Shown in pieces: positions 8,847-17,425 of a DNA stretch of 64,000 bases. How positions within the stretch are numbered: the stretch's first letter is position 1; each line of letters opens with the position of its first letter. The notes under the pieces were generated by a model. The model had not been told where the DNA came from. It saw only the letters and a program-made list of their open reading frames with translations, and did not search any database. The stretch lies in assembly GCA_934446455.1 (NCBI GenBank), contig CAKSEE010000007.1, forward strand, positions 1 through 64,000. Direction: 5' to 3'. Source of the DNA: an uncultured Oscillospiraceae bacterium. GTDB taxonomy: Bacteria > Bacillota > Clostridia > Oscillospirales > Ruminococcaceae. A program made the position numbers and the translations under genes.

Positions 8847-10070
8847 TCACTCCCCCGCCTTGAAGTTGTAGAGCGGCTTTATTATGCGCTCAACCTGCGC
8901 TGTGGGAGCGATGTTCGCGAGTATCTCGTCCATGCCCTTGTACGCCATGGGGCACTCGTCTATGGTGGAGGCGTTCACCGAGGTGGTGTACACGCCCTCC
9001 ATGCTCTGCATGAACTCCTCGAGTGTGAAGTTCTCCTTCGCCGCCGTGCGCGAGCATATCCTGCCCGCCCCGTGCGGCGCGGAGCAGTTCCACTCGGGGT
9101 TGCCCTTTCCCACGCAGATAAGCGAGCCGTCGCGCATATTTATCGGGATTATAAGCCGCTCGCCCGCCTTTGCGGACACCGCGCCCTTTCTCACTATGTT
9201 CTCGTCGTGGTCGATGTAGTTGTGTATCGTTTCAAAGTGCGGGAAGTCCTCAACGTTCTTTCCGAAAAGCCCGTTCACTATCGTCTGCGCTATAGTAAGG
9301 CGGTTAAGGCACGCGAAGCGCTGGCATATGCGCATATCGTCGAGATAGCGCGCCCTGTAGTCGCCCGTAAGGTAACAAAGCTCGCGCGGGATATCCGCCT
9401 CAACACCGACAAAGCTCTGCCTGAGCGCCTTTATCGCCGCCTGTATCTCGCTTTTTCTGCCCTGCGCCTTGTACTCGTCTATTATCTGCTGTTGGCGCTC
9501 AAAAAACTTGTCCTTGCCTGTTCTAAGGTCGAACGCGAGGGTCTGGTATATCTCAGCCACCTGCTTGCCGAGGTTGCGCGAGCCCGTGTGGATAACGAGA
9601 TACTTCGCGCCGTCCTCGTCCGCGTCTATCTCGATAAAGTGGTTGCCCCCGCCGAGCGTTCCTATGGAGCGCTCAATGCGGCGCGCGTCCTTAAGCTCGC
9701 GGTAGCAGTGCAGCTCCGGAAGCTGCGGAAAGCGCGTCATTCTCCCCTCGTGAACGTCCCTGCCCGAGGGTACGCGCCGCCTTATAAGGTCGTCGAGCTG
9801 CGCAAAGTCTATGTCAGCCTTTCCAAGCTCCACCGTGAACATTCCGCAGCCTATGTCAACGCCCACTATATTCGGTATCACCATTTCGCCGAGGTCAGCC
9901 GTAAAGCCTATAACGCAGCCCTTACCCGCGTGCACGTCGGGCATTACGCGTATTTTCGCGCCCTGCGCGAACGGCTGCGAGCAAAGCCTCGTTATCTGCC
10001 CGAGCGCCGCGTCCTCAAGATTATCGGTGTAAACCACCGCGTCTGCATATATTCCCTTTATTATCTTCAT
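8847..10070 (-). CDS. rtcB: RtcB-family RNA ligase
   Basis: A 407-residue RtcB, which joins RNA 2',3'-cyclic phosphate or 3'-phosphate ends to 5'-OH ends using GTP and Mn2+. Visible motifs are MPDVHAGKGCVIGFT, GVDIGCGM (metal-binding Cys), GGGNHFIE (metal and guanylylation region), HTGSRNLGK and HGAGRICSR. There is no neighbouring archease or RtcA. It lies 31 bp after a slipin-like gene on the same strand, which suggests an RNA-repair operon. Confidence 0.94.
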   Translation of the reverse strand: MKIIKGIYADAVVYTDNLEDAALGQITRLCSQPFAQGAKIRVMPDVHAGKGCVIGFTADLGEMVIPNIVGVDIGCGMFTVELGKADIDFAQLDDLIRRRVPSGRDVHEGRMTRFPQLPELHCYRELKDARRIERSIGTLGGGNHFIEIDADEDGAKYLVIHTGSRNLGKQVAEIYQTLAFDLRTGKDKFFERQQQIIDEYKAQGRKSEIQAAIKALRQSFVGVEADIPRELCYLTGDYRARYLDDMRICQRFACLNRLTIAQTIVNGLFGKNVEDFPHFETIHNYIDHDENIVRKGAVSAKAGERLIIPINMRDGSLICVGKGNPEWNCSAPHGAGRICSRTAAKENFTLEEFMQSMEGVYTTSVNASTIDECPMAYKGMDEILANIAPTAQVERIIKPLYNFKAGE

Positions 10071-10101
10071 TTCTTCTCCTTATATCACGTTATAACACGG
10101 C

Positions 10102-11202
10102 TCACGGAGAAGCGTTCTCCCCAGTGAGTATCCCGGCAAGCTGCGAAACAAGCCCGCCCCTTCCGTCAACGTTTATCGAGCCTATGCCCGCGCATATCCT
10201 CTCTACATACTCAAGCTCCTTGAGCCTGCGCAGCGTTGCGTTTTCATCCAGCAGCTTTGCGGTGTTGAGCAGCGAGCGCGTAGCCGCCGTTTCCTCGCGG
10301 CGGGTGATGGCGTTCGCCTGAGCGCGCTTTTCCGCCTCAAGTACGCTGTTCATTATGTCGGCTATCTTTCCTGGCAGGATTATGTCGCGTATCCCCGCGG
10401 AGGTTATCTCAACAGGCATTCCCGCAGTGCGCACGCGCAGCGACTGCTCCGCTTCAAGCGCAATCCTGTCCTTGTCGTCGAGTATCTCGTCCATTCTGTA
10501 CCTGCTCACGCACTCGCGCAGGGCAAGCTGCGCGTGCAGGTAGAGCGTACGCAGCATCTCGTCCGCGGTGCAGTCCACAGCCGCCGCGTCGGTTACGCGG
10601 TAGAACATCGCGAACGTCACGCGAAGCCCTACCTTGTCGGCTGTCAGTATCTCCTGCGAGGGAATGGACACCGCCTGCTCGCGCAGGTCCACAAGCTGCA
10701 CGGAAACGCTTACCGCGTCCGTCCAGAAGCAGTACGCGCCCGCGCCCAGAAGCCTTACGAACTTCCCGTCGCAGCACAGCCTTGCCGCCTCGTGGTCGCT
10801 TACCGTTACGGCAGTGTAATGCTCGCGCGGGATAAGGTGCAGCACGGTCTGCGCTATGTCCTCGGGAATCTCGGGGGTGAGCGCGCTTTCCATGCGGAAT
10901 TCGTGCCTGCCCCACTCGCTCCAGAACGCGTGCTTTCCCGCCGTAAGAAGCCCCGCGAAAGCGCCGTCCACATAGTGCAGGCAGAGCTTGCCCTGCTCCA
11001 CGTTCACAAGCGTCACGAGCTTTTCGTCAAGCTGCGCTATGCGCTCGGGGGTGCAGCCCTGCGGCGCAAGCTCGCCCTCAAGCGGCAGTATCTCGGCTGT
11101 CTTTCTGCCGCCCGTGCGCACCGCGCCCGCGCCCTGCACGCTCTTGAGCGCGCCGTTTATGTATATAAGTGCCTTCTGCTTTTCGTTGATAACCGTTTTC
11201 AT
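10102..11202 (-). CDS. SPFH/band-7 (slipin-like) protein
   Basis: About 366 residues with a prohibitin-type SPFH domain (DLREQAVSIPSQEILTADKV through YRVTDA) and a C-terminal helical EAEKRAQANAITRREETAATR region. Unlike stomatins, no N-terminal membrane segment is visible. The reading frame continues upstream, but the ATG at 11202 has a strong GGGAGGAG site. Slipin genes recur beside rtcB in bacterial RNA-repair operons, so a joint function with the downstream rtcB is likely. Its molecular role is unknown. Confidence 0.85.
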   Translation of the reverse strand: MKTVINEKQKALIYINGALKSVQGAGAVRTGGRKTAEILPLEGELAPQGCTPERIAQLDEKLVTLVNVEQGKLCLHYVDGAFAGLLTAGKHAFWSEWGRHEFRMESALTPEIPEDIAQTVLHLIPREHYTAVTVSDHEAARLCCDGKFVRLLGAGAYCFWTDAVSVSVQLVDLREQAVSIPSQEILTADKVGLRVTFAMFYRVTDAAAVDCTADEMLRTLYLHAQLALRECVSRYRMDEILDDKDRIALEAEQSLRVRTAGMPVEITSAGIRDIILPGKIADIMNSVLEAEKRAQANAITRREETAATRSLLNTAKLLDENATLRRLKELEYVERICAGIGSINVDGRGGLVSQLAGILTGENASP

Positions 11203-11690
11203 GTCGTTTCTCCTCCCGGCGCTCAATGCGCTCAGTCTATCATAACAGCGCCGCTGCGCTGAAACCCTCGCGTATGCCGTCCCCGCGCCGCACGCTCGGC
11301 GGCGGGATTGAGCGCGGCAGGCAGGCGCGCGGCTCTCCGTGCAGTTACGGAGCATGGCGCGGCTTTCTGCGGCGCTGTATCCTCCCCCGACAGGAGCGGG
11401 AAGCGCTGCGTTCTGCGGGAACCCCCGCAAAGCGCGCGGAACAGCACAGCATAATGCAAATCAGCCGCCCCCGCGAACGGACGCGGCAGCTTTCAGAGCG
11501 CCCCGCGATAACCGCGGAGCACGTGTGTGCTTTCCCTTAGGAAAGCTTTTCCCACCGGGACCGACCTTGGTCGGCAGGGATCAGAACCCTCGCAGCGCCG
11601 CCGAAGCGTTCTTATCGGATAGCGATACACAAGCGCAGCGCGCCGTGCAGCCCGCCGCCCGCCCCATGGCGTAAGCAGCTCCCGACTGCC
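11203..11690 (-). ncRNA. ~490-nt GC-rich structured leader (or separate RNA) upstream of slipin-rtcB
   Basis: A strong promoter at 11696-11724 should start transcription near 11689, almost 490 nt before the slipin start codon. The region has frames in both strands with no protein-like composition, but several strong stems: 11561-11574 (CCGAC/GTCGG) and 11529-11546 (GCTTTCC/GGAAAGC). No known RNA (6S, tmRNA, SRP, RNase P) was recognised. It may be a leader or a discrete RNA. Confidence 0.4.
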
Positions 11691-11695
11691 CCTTT

Positions 11696-11724
11696 ATTAT
11701 GCCAGAATCACACGCGTTTTTCAA
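11696..11724 (-). promoter_or_regulatory. sigma-A promoter for the slipin-rtcB leader
   Basis: TTGAAA, a 17-base spacer and CATAAT, preceded by TGG as an extended -10, on the minus strand. Confidence 0.75.
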
Positions 11725-11782
11725 GGAAAAAAATGTGCGAGAACTCAGCAGTGTGAAATGCAAATAATGTTTTTATTGAACA

Positions 11783-11918
11783 AAAAAACAGCTGCCGGCC
11801 TGCGCCGACAGCCCGGACCGTCGAAAAAGTCGATTTTTTCGACAAGCTGAGCGCCCCTGCATTACAGGGGCGTCTGCCGTTTTATTTGGAGGATTTTTTA
11901 TGTTGATTTTTTCTTTCT
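11783..11918 (-). ncRNA. candidate ~136-nt small RNA with a UCCUCC segment
   Basis: A self-contained minus-strand unit. A promoter lies at 11925-11953. The first ~45 nt are A-rich and carry UCCUCC (complement of 11888-11893), the perfect anti-Shine-Dalgarno hexamer. A strong stem follows at 11852-11872 (CGCCCCTG/CAGGGGCG). A GTCGAAAAA/TTTTTCGAC stem related to the 186-bp repeats follows. The last element is a terminator stem at 11791-11812 with seven Us. No protein frame is present. On the plus strand the same hexamer would be the ribosome site of a 6-codon frame, a less convincing reading. Confidence 0.6.
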
Positions 11919-11924
11919 GAACCC

Positions 11925-11953
11925 ATTGTACCACATCAAAAAAGTTTTTTCAA
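11925..11953 (-). promoter_or_regulatory. sigma-A promoter of the candidate small RNA
   Basis: TTGAAA, a 17-base spacer and TACAAT, with TGG before the -10 box, on the minus strand. It is not followed by any coding gene before the terminator at 11791-11812. Confidence 0.75.
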
Positions 11954-12219
11954 GCATTTTGACAGTATTGTAACCAAATTTCGCAAACTGTTATCTTTCT
12001 GTTACATTTCGGGAGATTTTGTAACCGTTTTGTAACTTTTTTGTTACCAAAGCGTAATAACGATGAAATAAATATGAAAAATTGAAAAAATCACTTTTCA
12101 AATCAGGGGAAATGTGATATACTAAAACAGTAGGTGCGCCACAGTGCAGCCCTGCGCGCGTGCGTCCCGCAGTGAATTTCACGCAGGATCCGCACAGCTC
12201 ATTCGGGAGATAACAAAAA
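11954..12219. other. AT-rich intergenic region with repeated TGTAAC/GTTAC words
   Basis: No gene. TGTAAC or its complement occurs several times between about 11970 and 12050, on both strands, a spacing pattern that could reflect a DNA-binding protein. A possible -10 (TATACT after TGTGA) near 12117-12122 could serve the downstream cysteine desulfurase; no good -35 is seen. Confidence 0.35.
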
Positions 12220-13329
12220 ATGATATATCTGGACAACGCCGCCACCACGCAGCCCTGCGAGGAGACGTGCGCGGCAGTTCTTGCGTCAATGCGCGGGGAG
12301 TTCGGCAACGCGGGTTCGCTGCACGGACTGGGCATTGCCTCGGGGCAGACGATAGCCTCGGCTAAAAAAACGCTGCTTGCAGCCCTTTCGGGGGGGGTTC
12401 AGCCCGCGGAGGGCGAGGTGTACTTCACCTCGGGCGCGACAGAAAGCAACAACACCGCCATTTTCGGCGCGTGCGAGGTCTACCGCCACAGCGGAAAAAA
12501 AATAGTATCCACAGCGATGGAGCACCCCTCCGTGGCGCGCGTTCTCGACAAGCTGGAGGAGCGCGGGTACGAGGTGACGCGTCTCATCCCGTGCGAACAC
12601 CCCGACCTTGAACAGGCGCTTGCGGACGCGGTGGACGATAACACCCTGCTTGTGACCTGCATGTCTGTGAACAACGAAACGGGCTTCAAGGTTGACGTAA
12701 AGCGGCTGTACAGGCTTGTAAAGCGCAGGAATCCGAAAACCCTCGTACATATCGACGCGGTGCAGGGTTTCCTCAAGGTGCCGCTCGAGGGCGACCTCAT
12801 AACCGTTTCGGGGCATAAGATACACGCGACAAAGGGCATAGGCGCGCTGTACGTCAAAAAGGGCGTGCGCACCGCTCCGCTGATGTACGGCGGCGGACAG
12901 CAGAAAGGGCAGCGCAGCGGCACGGAGCCCGTCGAGCTTATAGCGGGATTTGAAGCCGCAATAAAGGCTTACAGGGGAGGCGCGGAGCATTTTTCGCAGC
13001 TTAAGGCGCAGCTTCTGGCGGGACTTGCGCAGCTCCCCGACGTCGGCGTGAACTCCTCCGACAACTGCGTGCCGAACATCGTGAACTTCTCTGTGAGGGG
13101 CGTTCGCAGCGAGATAATGCTGCACTCGCTCGAGGAAGCGGGGATATACGTTTCGAGCGGCTCCGCCTGCTCCCGTGGGAAAAAGAGCGGCGTGCTCGCG
13201 GCGCTCGGCGTGTCCGACAAGGACGCGGACTGCGCGATACGCGCTTCAATGTGCGCGCAGACCTCTGCGGAGGATATCGCGGCGCTCTGCGAGGGGATAA
13301 AAAAGGGAATTGAAAGGTTCAGAAGATGA
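12220..13329 (+). CDS. cysteine desulfurase paired with ThiI
   Basis: A 369-residue NifS/IscS-type PLP enzyme. It should take sulfur from cysteine as a persulfide. MIYLDNAATT, TSGATESNN, the PLP Lys in SGHKIHATKGIGALY and the sulfur-carrying Cys in SSGSACSRGKK are visible. Its stop overlaps the thiI ATG by 4 bp, so it most likely supplies ThiI for 4-thiouridine synthesis, like B. subtilis NifZ, rather than general Fe-S assembly. Confidence 0.93.
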   Translation: MIYLDNAATTQPCEETCAAVLASMRGEFGNAGSLHGLGIASGQTIASAKKTLLAALSGGVQPAEGEVYFTSGATESNNTAIFGACEVYRHSGKKIVSTAMEHPSVARVLDKLEERGYEVTRLIPCEHPDLEQALADAVDDNTLLVTCMSVNNETGFKVDVKRLYRLVKRRNPKTLVHIDAVQGFLKVPLEGDLITVSGHKIHATKGIGALYVKKGVRTAPLMYGGGQQKGQRSGTEPVELIAGFEAAIKAYRGGAEHFSQLKAQLLAGLAQLPDVGVNSSDNCVPNIVNFSVRGVRSEIMLHSLEEAGIYVSSGSACSRGKKSGVLAALGVSDKDADCAIRASMCAQTSAEDIAALCEGIKKGIERFRR

Positions 13330-14519
13330 AAGAACTTATAATGGCAAAATACGGGGAGATAGCCCTTAAAGGCGAAAACAAGAACACCTTCGAGGTTATG
13401 CTCCAGAAAAATATAAAGCGCAGGCTCAGGCGCTACGGGCGGTTCGAGTATTACAGGCGGCAGTCCACCATTTACATTACGCCGCTTGACGAGGTGGACA
13501 TGGCGCTTGTCGAAAAGAAACTCTCGCACGTTTTCGGCATAGGCGCGATACAGCGCTGCGCGGTGTTCCCGAAGGATTTTGAAGCGGTGTGCGCGGGCGC
13601 AAAGGAGTACCTGGCGGAAGCGCTCGAAAGCGCCGCCACGTTCAAGGTGGAGGCGAAGCGCTCGGACAAGACCTTCCCGATGAACTCGCCGATGATACAG
13701 CAGGAGCTGGGCGGGGCGCTTCTCGACCTGTTCCCGCACCTTAAAGTGGACGTGCATTCACCCGACGTTACCGTGCGGCTTGAAATACGCGACAACGGCG
13801 CGTACCTCTCCGCAAAGCGCGTTATCGGCGCCGGTGGAATGCCCGTCGGCAGCAGCGGAAAGGCGCTGCTCATGCTTTCGGGCGGAATAGACAGCCCCGT
13901 TGCGGGCTACATGATGGCAAAGCGCGGGCTTGTGGTGGATTGTATCCACTACGTTTCCCCGCCCTACACCTCCGAGCGCGCGCGCATGAAGGTTGAGAAG
14001 CTCTGCGAGGAGCTTACGGAATACTGCGGCGACATCATATTCTACTGCGTGCCGTTCACCGAGATACAGGAGAAGCTGCGCGACAACTGCCCCGAGGAGT
14101 ATTTCACGGTGCTTATGCGCCGCCTTATGGTGAAGATAGCTAACAGGATATGCGCCCGCGACGGCTACGGTGCTATAATCACGGGCGAAAGCGTGGCGCA
14201 GGTGGCAAGCCAGACGCTCCCTGCGCTGTTCTGCACCAACGCTGCGGCGGAGTTCCCCGTGTTCCGCCCCGTTATAGGCATGGACAAGATAGAGATAACC
14301 GACATTTCACGAAAGATAGGCACTTACGAAACCTCAATACTCCCGTACGAGGACTGCTGCACGGTGTTCTCGCCGAAGCACCCGCGCACCCACCCGAAGA
14401 TTGAGGACGTGCTTGCGGCTGAGCAGGCGTTCGACTTTAACGCGCTTGTGGACGAAGCGGTGGAGAAAACCGAGATAAAGCGCTTCAGGTACGGCGAGGA
14501 AACGGTGCTGCTTGATTAA
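13326..14519 (+). CDS. thiI: tRNA 4-thiouridine synthase ThiI
   Basis: A 397-residue ThiI with ferredoxin-like and THUMP domains (residues ~1-165) and the PP-loop SGGIDSPVAGYMMAKRG that adenylylates U8 of tRNA. The C-terminal rhodanese domain of E. coli ThiI is absent, as is common in Firmicutes, so sulfur transfer must come directly from the upstream desulfurase. Confidence 0.95.
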   Translation: MKELIMAKYGEIALKGENKNTFEVMLQKNIKRRLRRYGRFEYYRRQSTIYITPLDEVDMALVEKKLSHVFGIGAIQRCAVFPKDFEAVCAGAKEYLAEALESAATFKVEAKRSDKTFPMNSPMIQQELGGALLDLFPHLKVDVHSPDVTVRLEIRDNGAYLSAKRVIGAGGMPVGSSGKALLMLSGGIDSPVAGYMMAKRGLVVDCIHYVSPPYTSERARMKVEKLCEELTEYCGDIIFYCVPFTEIQEKLRDNCPEEYFTVLMRRLMVKIANRICARDGYGAIITGESVAQVASQTLPALFCTNAAAEFPVFRPVIGMDKIEITDISRKIGTYETSILPYEDCCTVFSPKHPRTHPKIEDVLAAEQAFDFNALVDEAVEKTEIKRFRYGEETVLLD

Positions 14520-14530
14520 AAGGTGATAAT

Positions 14531-15034
14531 ATGACCCTTACAGAAGAAATTTCAGGGCTCTCCCGCGCGATAGTGGAGCGCTGCGCGCTGAGCGGCGAAA
14601 AGGTCGCCGCGGCGGAAAGCTGCACGGGCGGCATGATCTCCGCGGCGATTACCGCCGTTTCGGGAAGCAGCGCCGCTATAGAGCTTGGCGTGTGCTCCTA
14701 TTCCAACAGGATAAAGCACAGGGTGCTCGGCGTGAGCGAGGACACCCTCGAGCAGAAAAGCGAATACAGCGCAGAGTGCGCGCAGGAAATGGCGCGCGGC
14801 GTTATGGCGCTTGCCGGCGCGGATTTCGGCGTGTCCACAACGGGCGTTGCGGGACCCACGGGCGGCAGCGCGCAGCACCCCGTGGGCGAGGTGCATATCG
14901 GCGTTTGCAGCCGCACGCACTGCCGCGCAGAGCGCTTTCTTTTCAGCGCGCAGGGCGAAGACCCCCGCGCGGAGATACGCGCGCAGGCGGCAAGGCAGGC
15001 GCTGGCAATGCTGCTGGAGCTTATGCAGGGATAA
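14531..15034 (+). CDS. pncC: CinA C-terminal domain protein, NMN deamidase-like
   Basis: A 167-residue standalone CinA/PncC domain. AAAESCTGGMISAAIT, YSNRIK and TGVAGPTGG are the family motifs. PncC enzymes hydrolyse nicotinamide mononucleotide to nicotinate mononucleotide in NAD salvage. The N-terminal MoCF-like domain of full CinA is missing. It starts 11 bp after thiI and is likely co-transcribed. Confidence 0.88.
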   Translation: MTLTEEISGLSRAIVERCALSGEKVAAAESCTGGMISAAITAVSGSSAAIELGVCSYSNRIKHRVLGVSEDTLEQKSEYSAECAQEMARGVMALAGADFGVSTTGVAGPTGGSAQHPVGEVHIGVCSRTHCRAERFLFSAQGEDPRAEIRAQAARQALAMLLELMQG

Positions 15035-15111
15035 AATGTTAAGATAACGGGCGCAAAACCGATTCAGGCTTTGGCGCTATACTGCCTTAACGTTCCGAAA
15101 GGGGAAAAGAA

Positions 15112-16311
15112 ATGGCAAACTATACAGAGAAACCGAAAAAGGACAAGAAAAGCACTTCTAAGGATATCGCGCTCGAAAAGCTCGATTTTTACGACGCGCC
15201 CAGAAAGCCCGCCAGGCGTCCCGACAAGATAAAGGGCAGGCCGAAAAGCCCCGCTCAGCGCTTCGCGGCGGCGGTATTCCCGCAGAAGGACGACCCCGCG
15301 GGCGAAAAGGCGCGCAAGCTGATACTTATCGCGGCCGTCATTATTTTTGCGGCGACTATCGTGTTCCTTGTGCGGCAGATGCTGGCGATGAACAACGGCG
15401 CAGCAACCAACGACAAGCTCGCTGAGATAGCGGGCTCGCCCACAGGCACGATAGACGTAGACCTGAACCGCGACCCGTTCGCGACAAACGGCACTACGGG
15501 CACGGGCGGCGTTACCGACGAAACCGAGGAAATAAACGTAACTCCCGTAACCAACACGCCCCTGAACATCGACTTCAACGCGCTTAAGGCGATAAACCCG
15601 GACACCCGCGCATGGGTCAAGATAACGGGTACGCCAATAAACAACGTTGTGGTAAGCTCGGGCGACAACAGCTACTACCTCGACCACGACTTCTACGGCA
15701 ACGACTCCATTACGGGCACGGTGTTCTCCGACAAGAAGAACAGGTGGGACGGCACGGACGACAACATAATACTCTACGGGCACAACATGATAAGCGGCGA
15801 GTTCTTTGCAACGCTCGGACATTACGCGCCCAACGACACAAGCCGCGAGCCTATAGCCTTCTACAAGGTTCACCCCACGGTAATGCTTGCAACGCCCGAC
15901 GGCGGCAGTCAGACCTACAAGATATTCGCGGCGATGCTGCTCAACACCCAGTCAAAGTACGGCGAGGTGTTCAAGTACACATCAAAGACCCGCTTCAGCT
16001 CAAAGGAGGACTTCAACAGCTACATCATCGACATTATGGACAGAAGCTGGTTCTTTACGGACGTCGACCTTGACTACGGCGACCAGCTGCTCACCATGTC
16101 AACCTGCTACTGGCCGCTCGGCGAGAGCGTTGACACGCGCTGGGTAGTATTTGCGAGAAAGGTTCGCCCGGGGGAAAGCGAATTTGTGGATACCACAGTC
16201 GCTGTGCGAAACTATCAGGCAAAATTGTTTGACTACTATTATGACCTCATAGGCGGTCAGTGGTACGGCAGCGTATGGGACAAATCAAAGCTGCTGAGCT
16301 ACGACGGCTGA
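15112..16311 (+). CDS. class B sortase 1 of 3
   Basis: A 399-residue type II membrane protein. A basic cytoplasmic N-terminus precedes one membrane helix at ~69-90, a linker and a class B sortase domain. The catalytic triad is visible as His224 (LYGHNM), Cys332 (MSTCYW) and Arg343 (TRWVVFARK). It should cleave a sorting signal and attach the protein to peptidoglycan. It has the longest N-terminal tail of the three and is followed 33 bp later by the second copy. Confidence 0.92.
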   Translation: MANYTEKPKKDKKSTSKDIALEKLDFYDAPRKPARRPDKIKGRPKSPAQRFAAAVFPQKDDPAGEKARKLILIAAVIIFAATIVFLVRQMLAMNNGAATNDKLAEIAGSPTGTIDVDLNRDPFATNGTTGTGGVTDETEEINVTPVTNTPLNIDFNALKAINPDTRAWVKITGTPINNVVVSSGDNSYYLDHDFYGNDSITGTVFSDKKNRWDGTDDNIILYGHNMISGEFFATLGHYAPNDTSREPIAFYKVHPTVMLATPDGGSQTYKIFAAMLLNTQSKYGEVFKYTSKTRFSSKEDFNSYIIDIMDRSWFFTDVDLDYGDQLLTMSTCYWPLGESVDTRWVVFARKVRPGESEFVDTTVAVRNYQAKLFDYYYDLIGGQWYGSVWDKSKLLSYDG

Positions 16312-16344
16312 TAACTCCGAGAGATAAAAACAGGAGGGGAAAAT

Positions 16345-17394
16345 ATGGCAAACTTTGTTGAGAAAGAAAACCCCATGCTCCGCGTGGCAAAATACCTTAT
16401 CCCGTGGAAGGGCGACAGACCCGTTGAGATTATCCGCAAGATAATATTCCTTGCGGCGCTTATCGTGCTTGTCGTGTCGCTGGTATCCCTCGGGGTTACC
16501 GCGAACAACAAGGTAAAGGACACAAAGGACAACAACGATCTGTCGAACCTCTACCACGGCACGGGCAGCACCACAGTCGAGATAGACACGACAAAGCGCG
16601 AGGAGCTTCAGCGCGAACACCCGCAGGTTATGGACGAGTTCCTGCCGCTGCTTGAGATAAACGAGGACGTTGTGGGCTGGATAACCATAGGCGACGAGGA
16701 CGACCCGTTCATCGACTACGTTGTAATGCAGGGCGACGACAACTCCTACTACCTCAACCACAACTACAAGGGCGACCCGAGCGTTTCCGGCGCTATCTTC
16801 GCGGACTACCGCAAGCCGATAACCGCCGACAGCCGGCCTGCGAACATCGTGCTTTACGGACACAATATGTCCTCCGGCGAATATTTCGCAAGGCTCACGC
16901 GCTACTTCAACTACCGCCCTAGCGGAAACACGGACATGGAGTTCTACAAGCAGCACCCCACGCTCACATTCAGCACGCTTTACGAAAAAAGCACCTACAA
17001 GATTTTCGCGGGAGTGCTGATGAACGTGCGCAAGAAGGACGGCGAGGTGTTCAGATATATCGACGGGCTGGACTTCGGTTCCAAGGCGGAGTTCGACGAC
17101 TACTGCGCTAACGTTCTCGACCGCAGCACGTTCTACAGCCCTGATGTTGACCTTAAGTACGGCGACGAACTGCTCACGCTCTCAACGTGCATTTTCGACT
17201 ACGGCGACGCGTTCGACCTGCGCTGGGTAGTGTTCGCGCGGAAGGTGCGCGACGGCGAGGATCCCACGGTAGACGTTGAGCGCGCCTATGCAAACCCCGA
17301 CCCGCTCTATTTCGAGAAATATTACCGCTACTACGGCGGCTCATGGAGCGGCAGACAATGGCCCGCAGACCTTATTCAGGGTTACACCTATTAA
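16345..17394 (+). CDS. class B sortase 2 of 3
   Basis: A 349-residue sortase with one N-terminal membrane helix (LAALIVLVVSLVSLGV type) and the triad His173 (LYGHNM), Cys282 (LSTCIF) and Arg293 (LRWVVFARK). It shares the juxtamembrane motif LIPWKGD with sortase 3, marking these two as the closest pair. AGGAGGGGAAAATATG gives a clear start. Confidence 0.92.
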   Translation: MANFVEKENPMLRVAKYLIPWKGDRPVEIIRKIIFLAALIVLVVSLVSLGVTANNKVKDTKDNNDLSNLYHGTGSTTVEIDTTKREELQREHPQVMDEFLPLLEINEDVVGWITIGDEDDPFIDYVVMQGDDNSYYLNHNYKGDPSVSGAIFADYRKPITADSRPANIVLYGHNMSSGEYFARLTRYFNYRPSGNTDMEFYKQHPTLTFSTLYEKSTYKIFAGVLMNVRKKDGEVFRYIDGLDFGSKAEFDDYCANVLDRSTFYSPDVDLKYGDELLTLSTCIFDYGDAFDLRWVVFARKVRDGEDPTVDVERAYANPDPLYFEKYYRYYGGSWSGRQWPADLIQGYTY

Positions 17395-17425
17395 GATAAA
17401 GGCACACCGAAAGGAATGAATCCGC

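Noticed and set aside
10102..11430. Longer slipin protein starting upstream of 11202
   Set aside because: The extra residues are Arg/Ala/Cys-rich frame noise without a ribosome site; 11202 has a strong one.
11561..11620. tRNA-like or T-arm-like sequence in the slipin leader
   Set aside because: A GGTTCTGATCC stretch recalls a T-arm, but no acceptor, D or anticodon arms fit; the neighbouring bases form simple stems.
11900..11920. A six-codon plus-strand peptide after GGAGGATTTTTTATG
   Set aside because: The same bases are better explained as the UCCUCC region of a minus-strand RNA with promoter and terminator; no gene follows closely on the plus strand.
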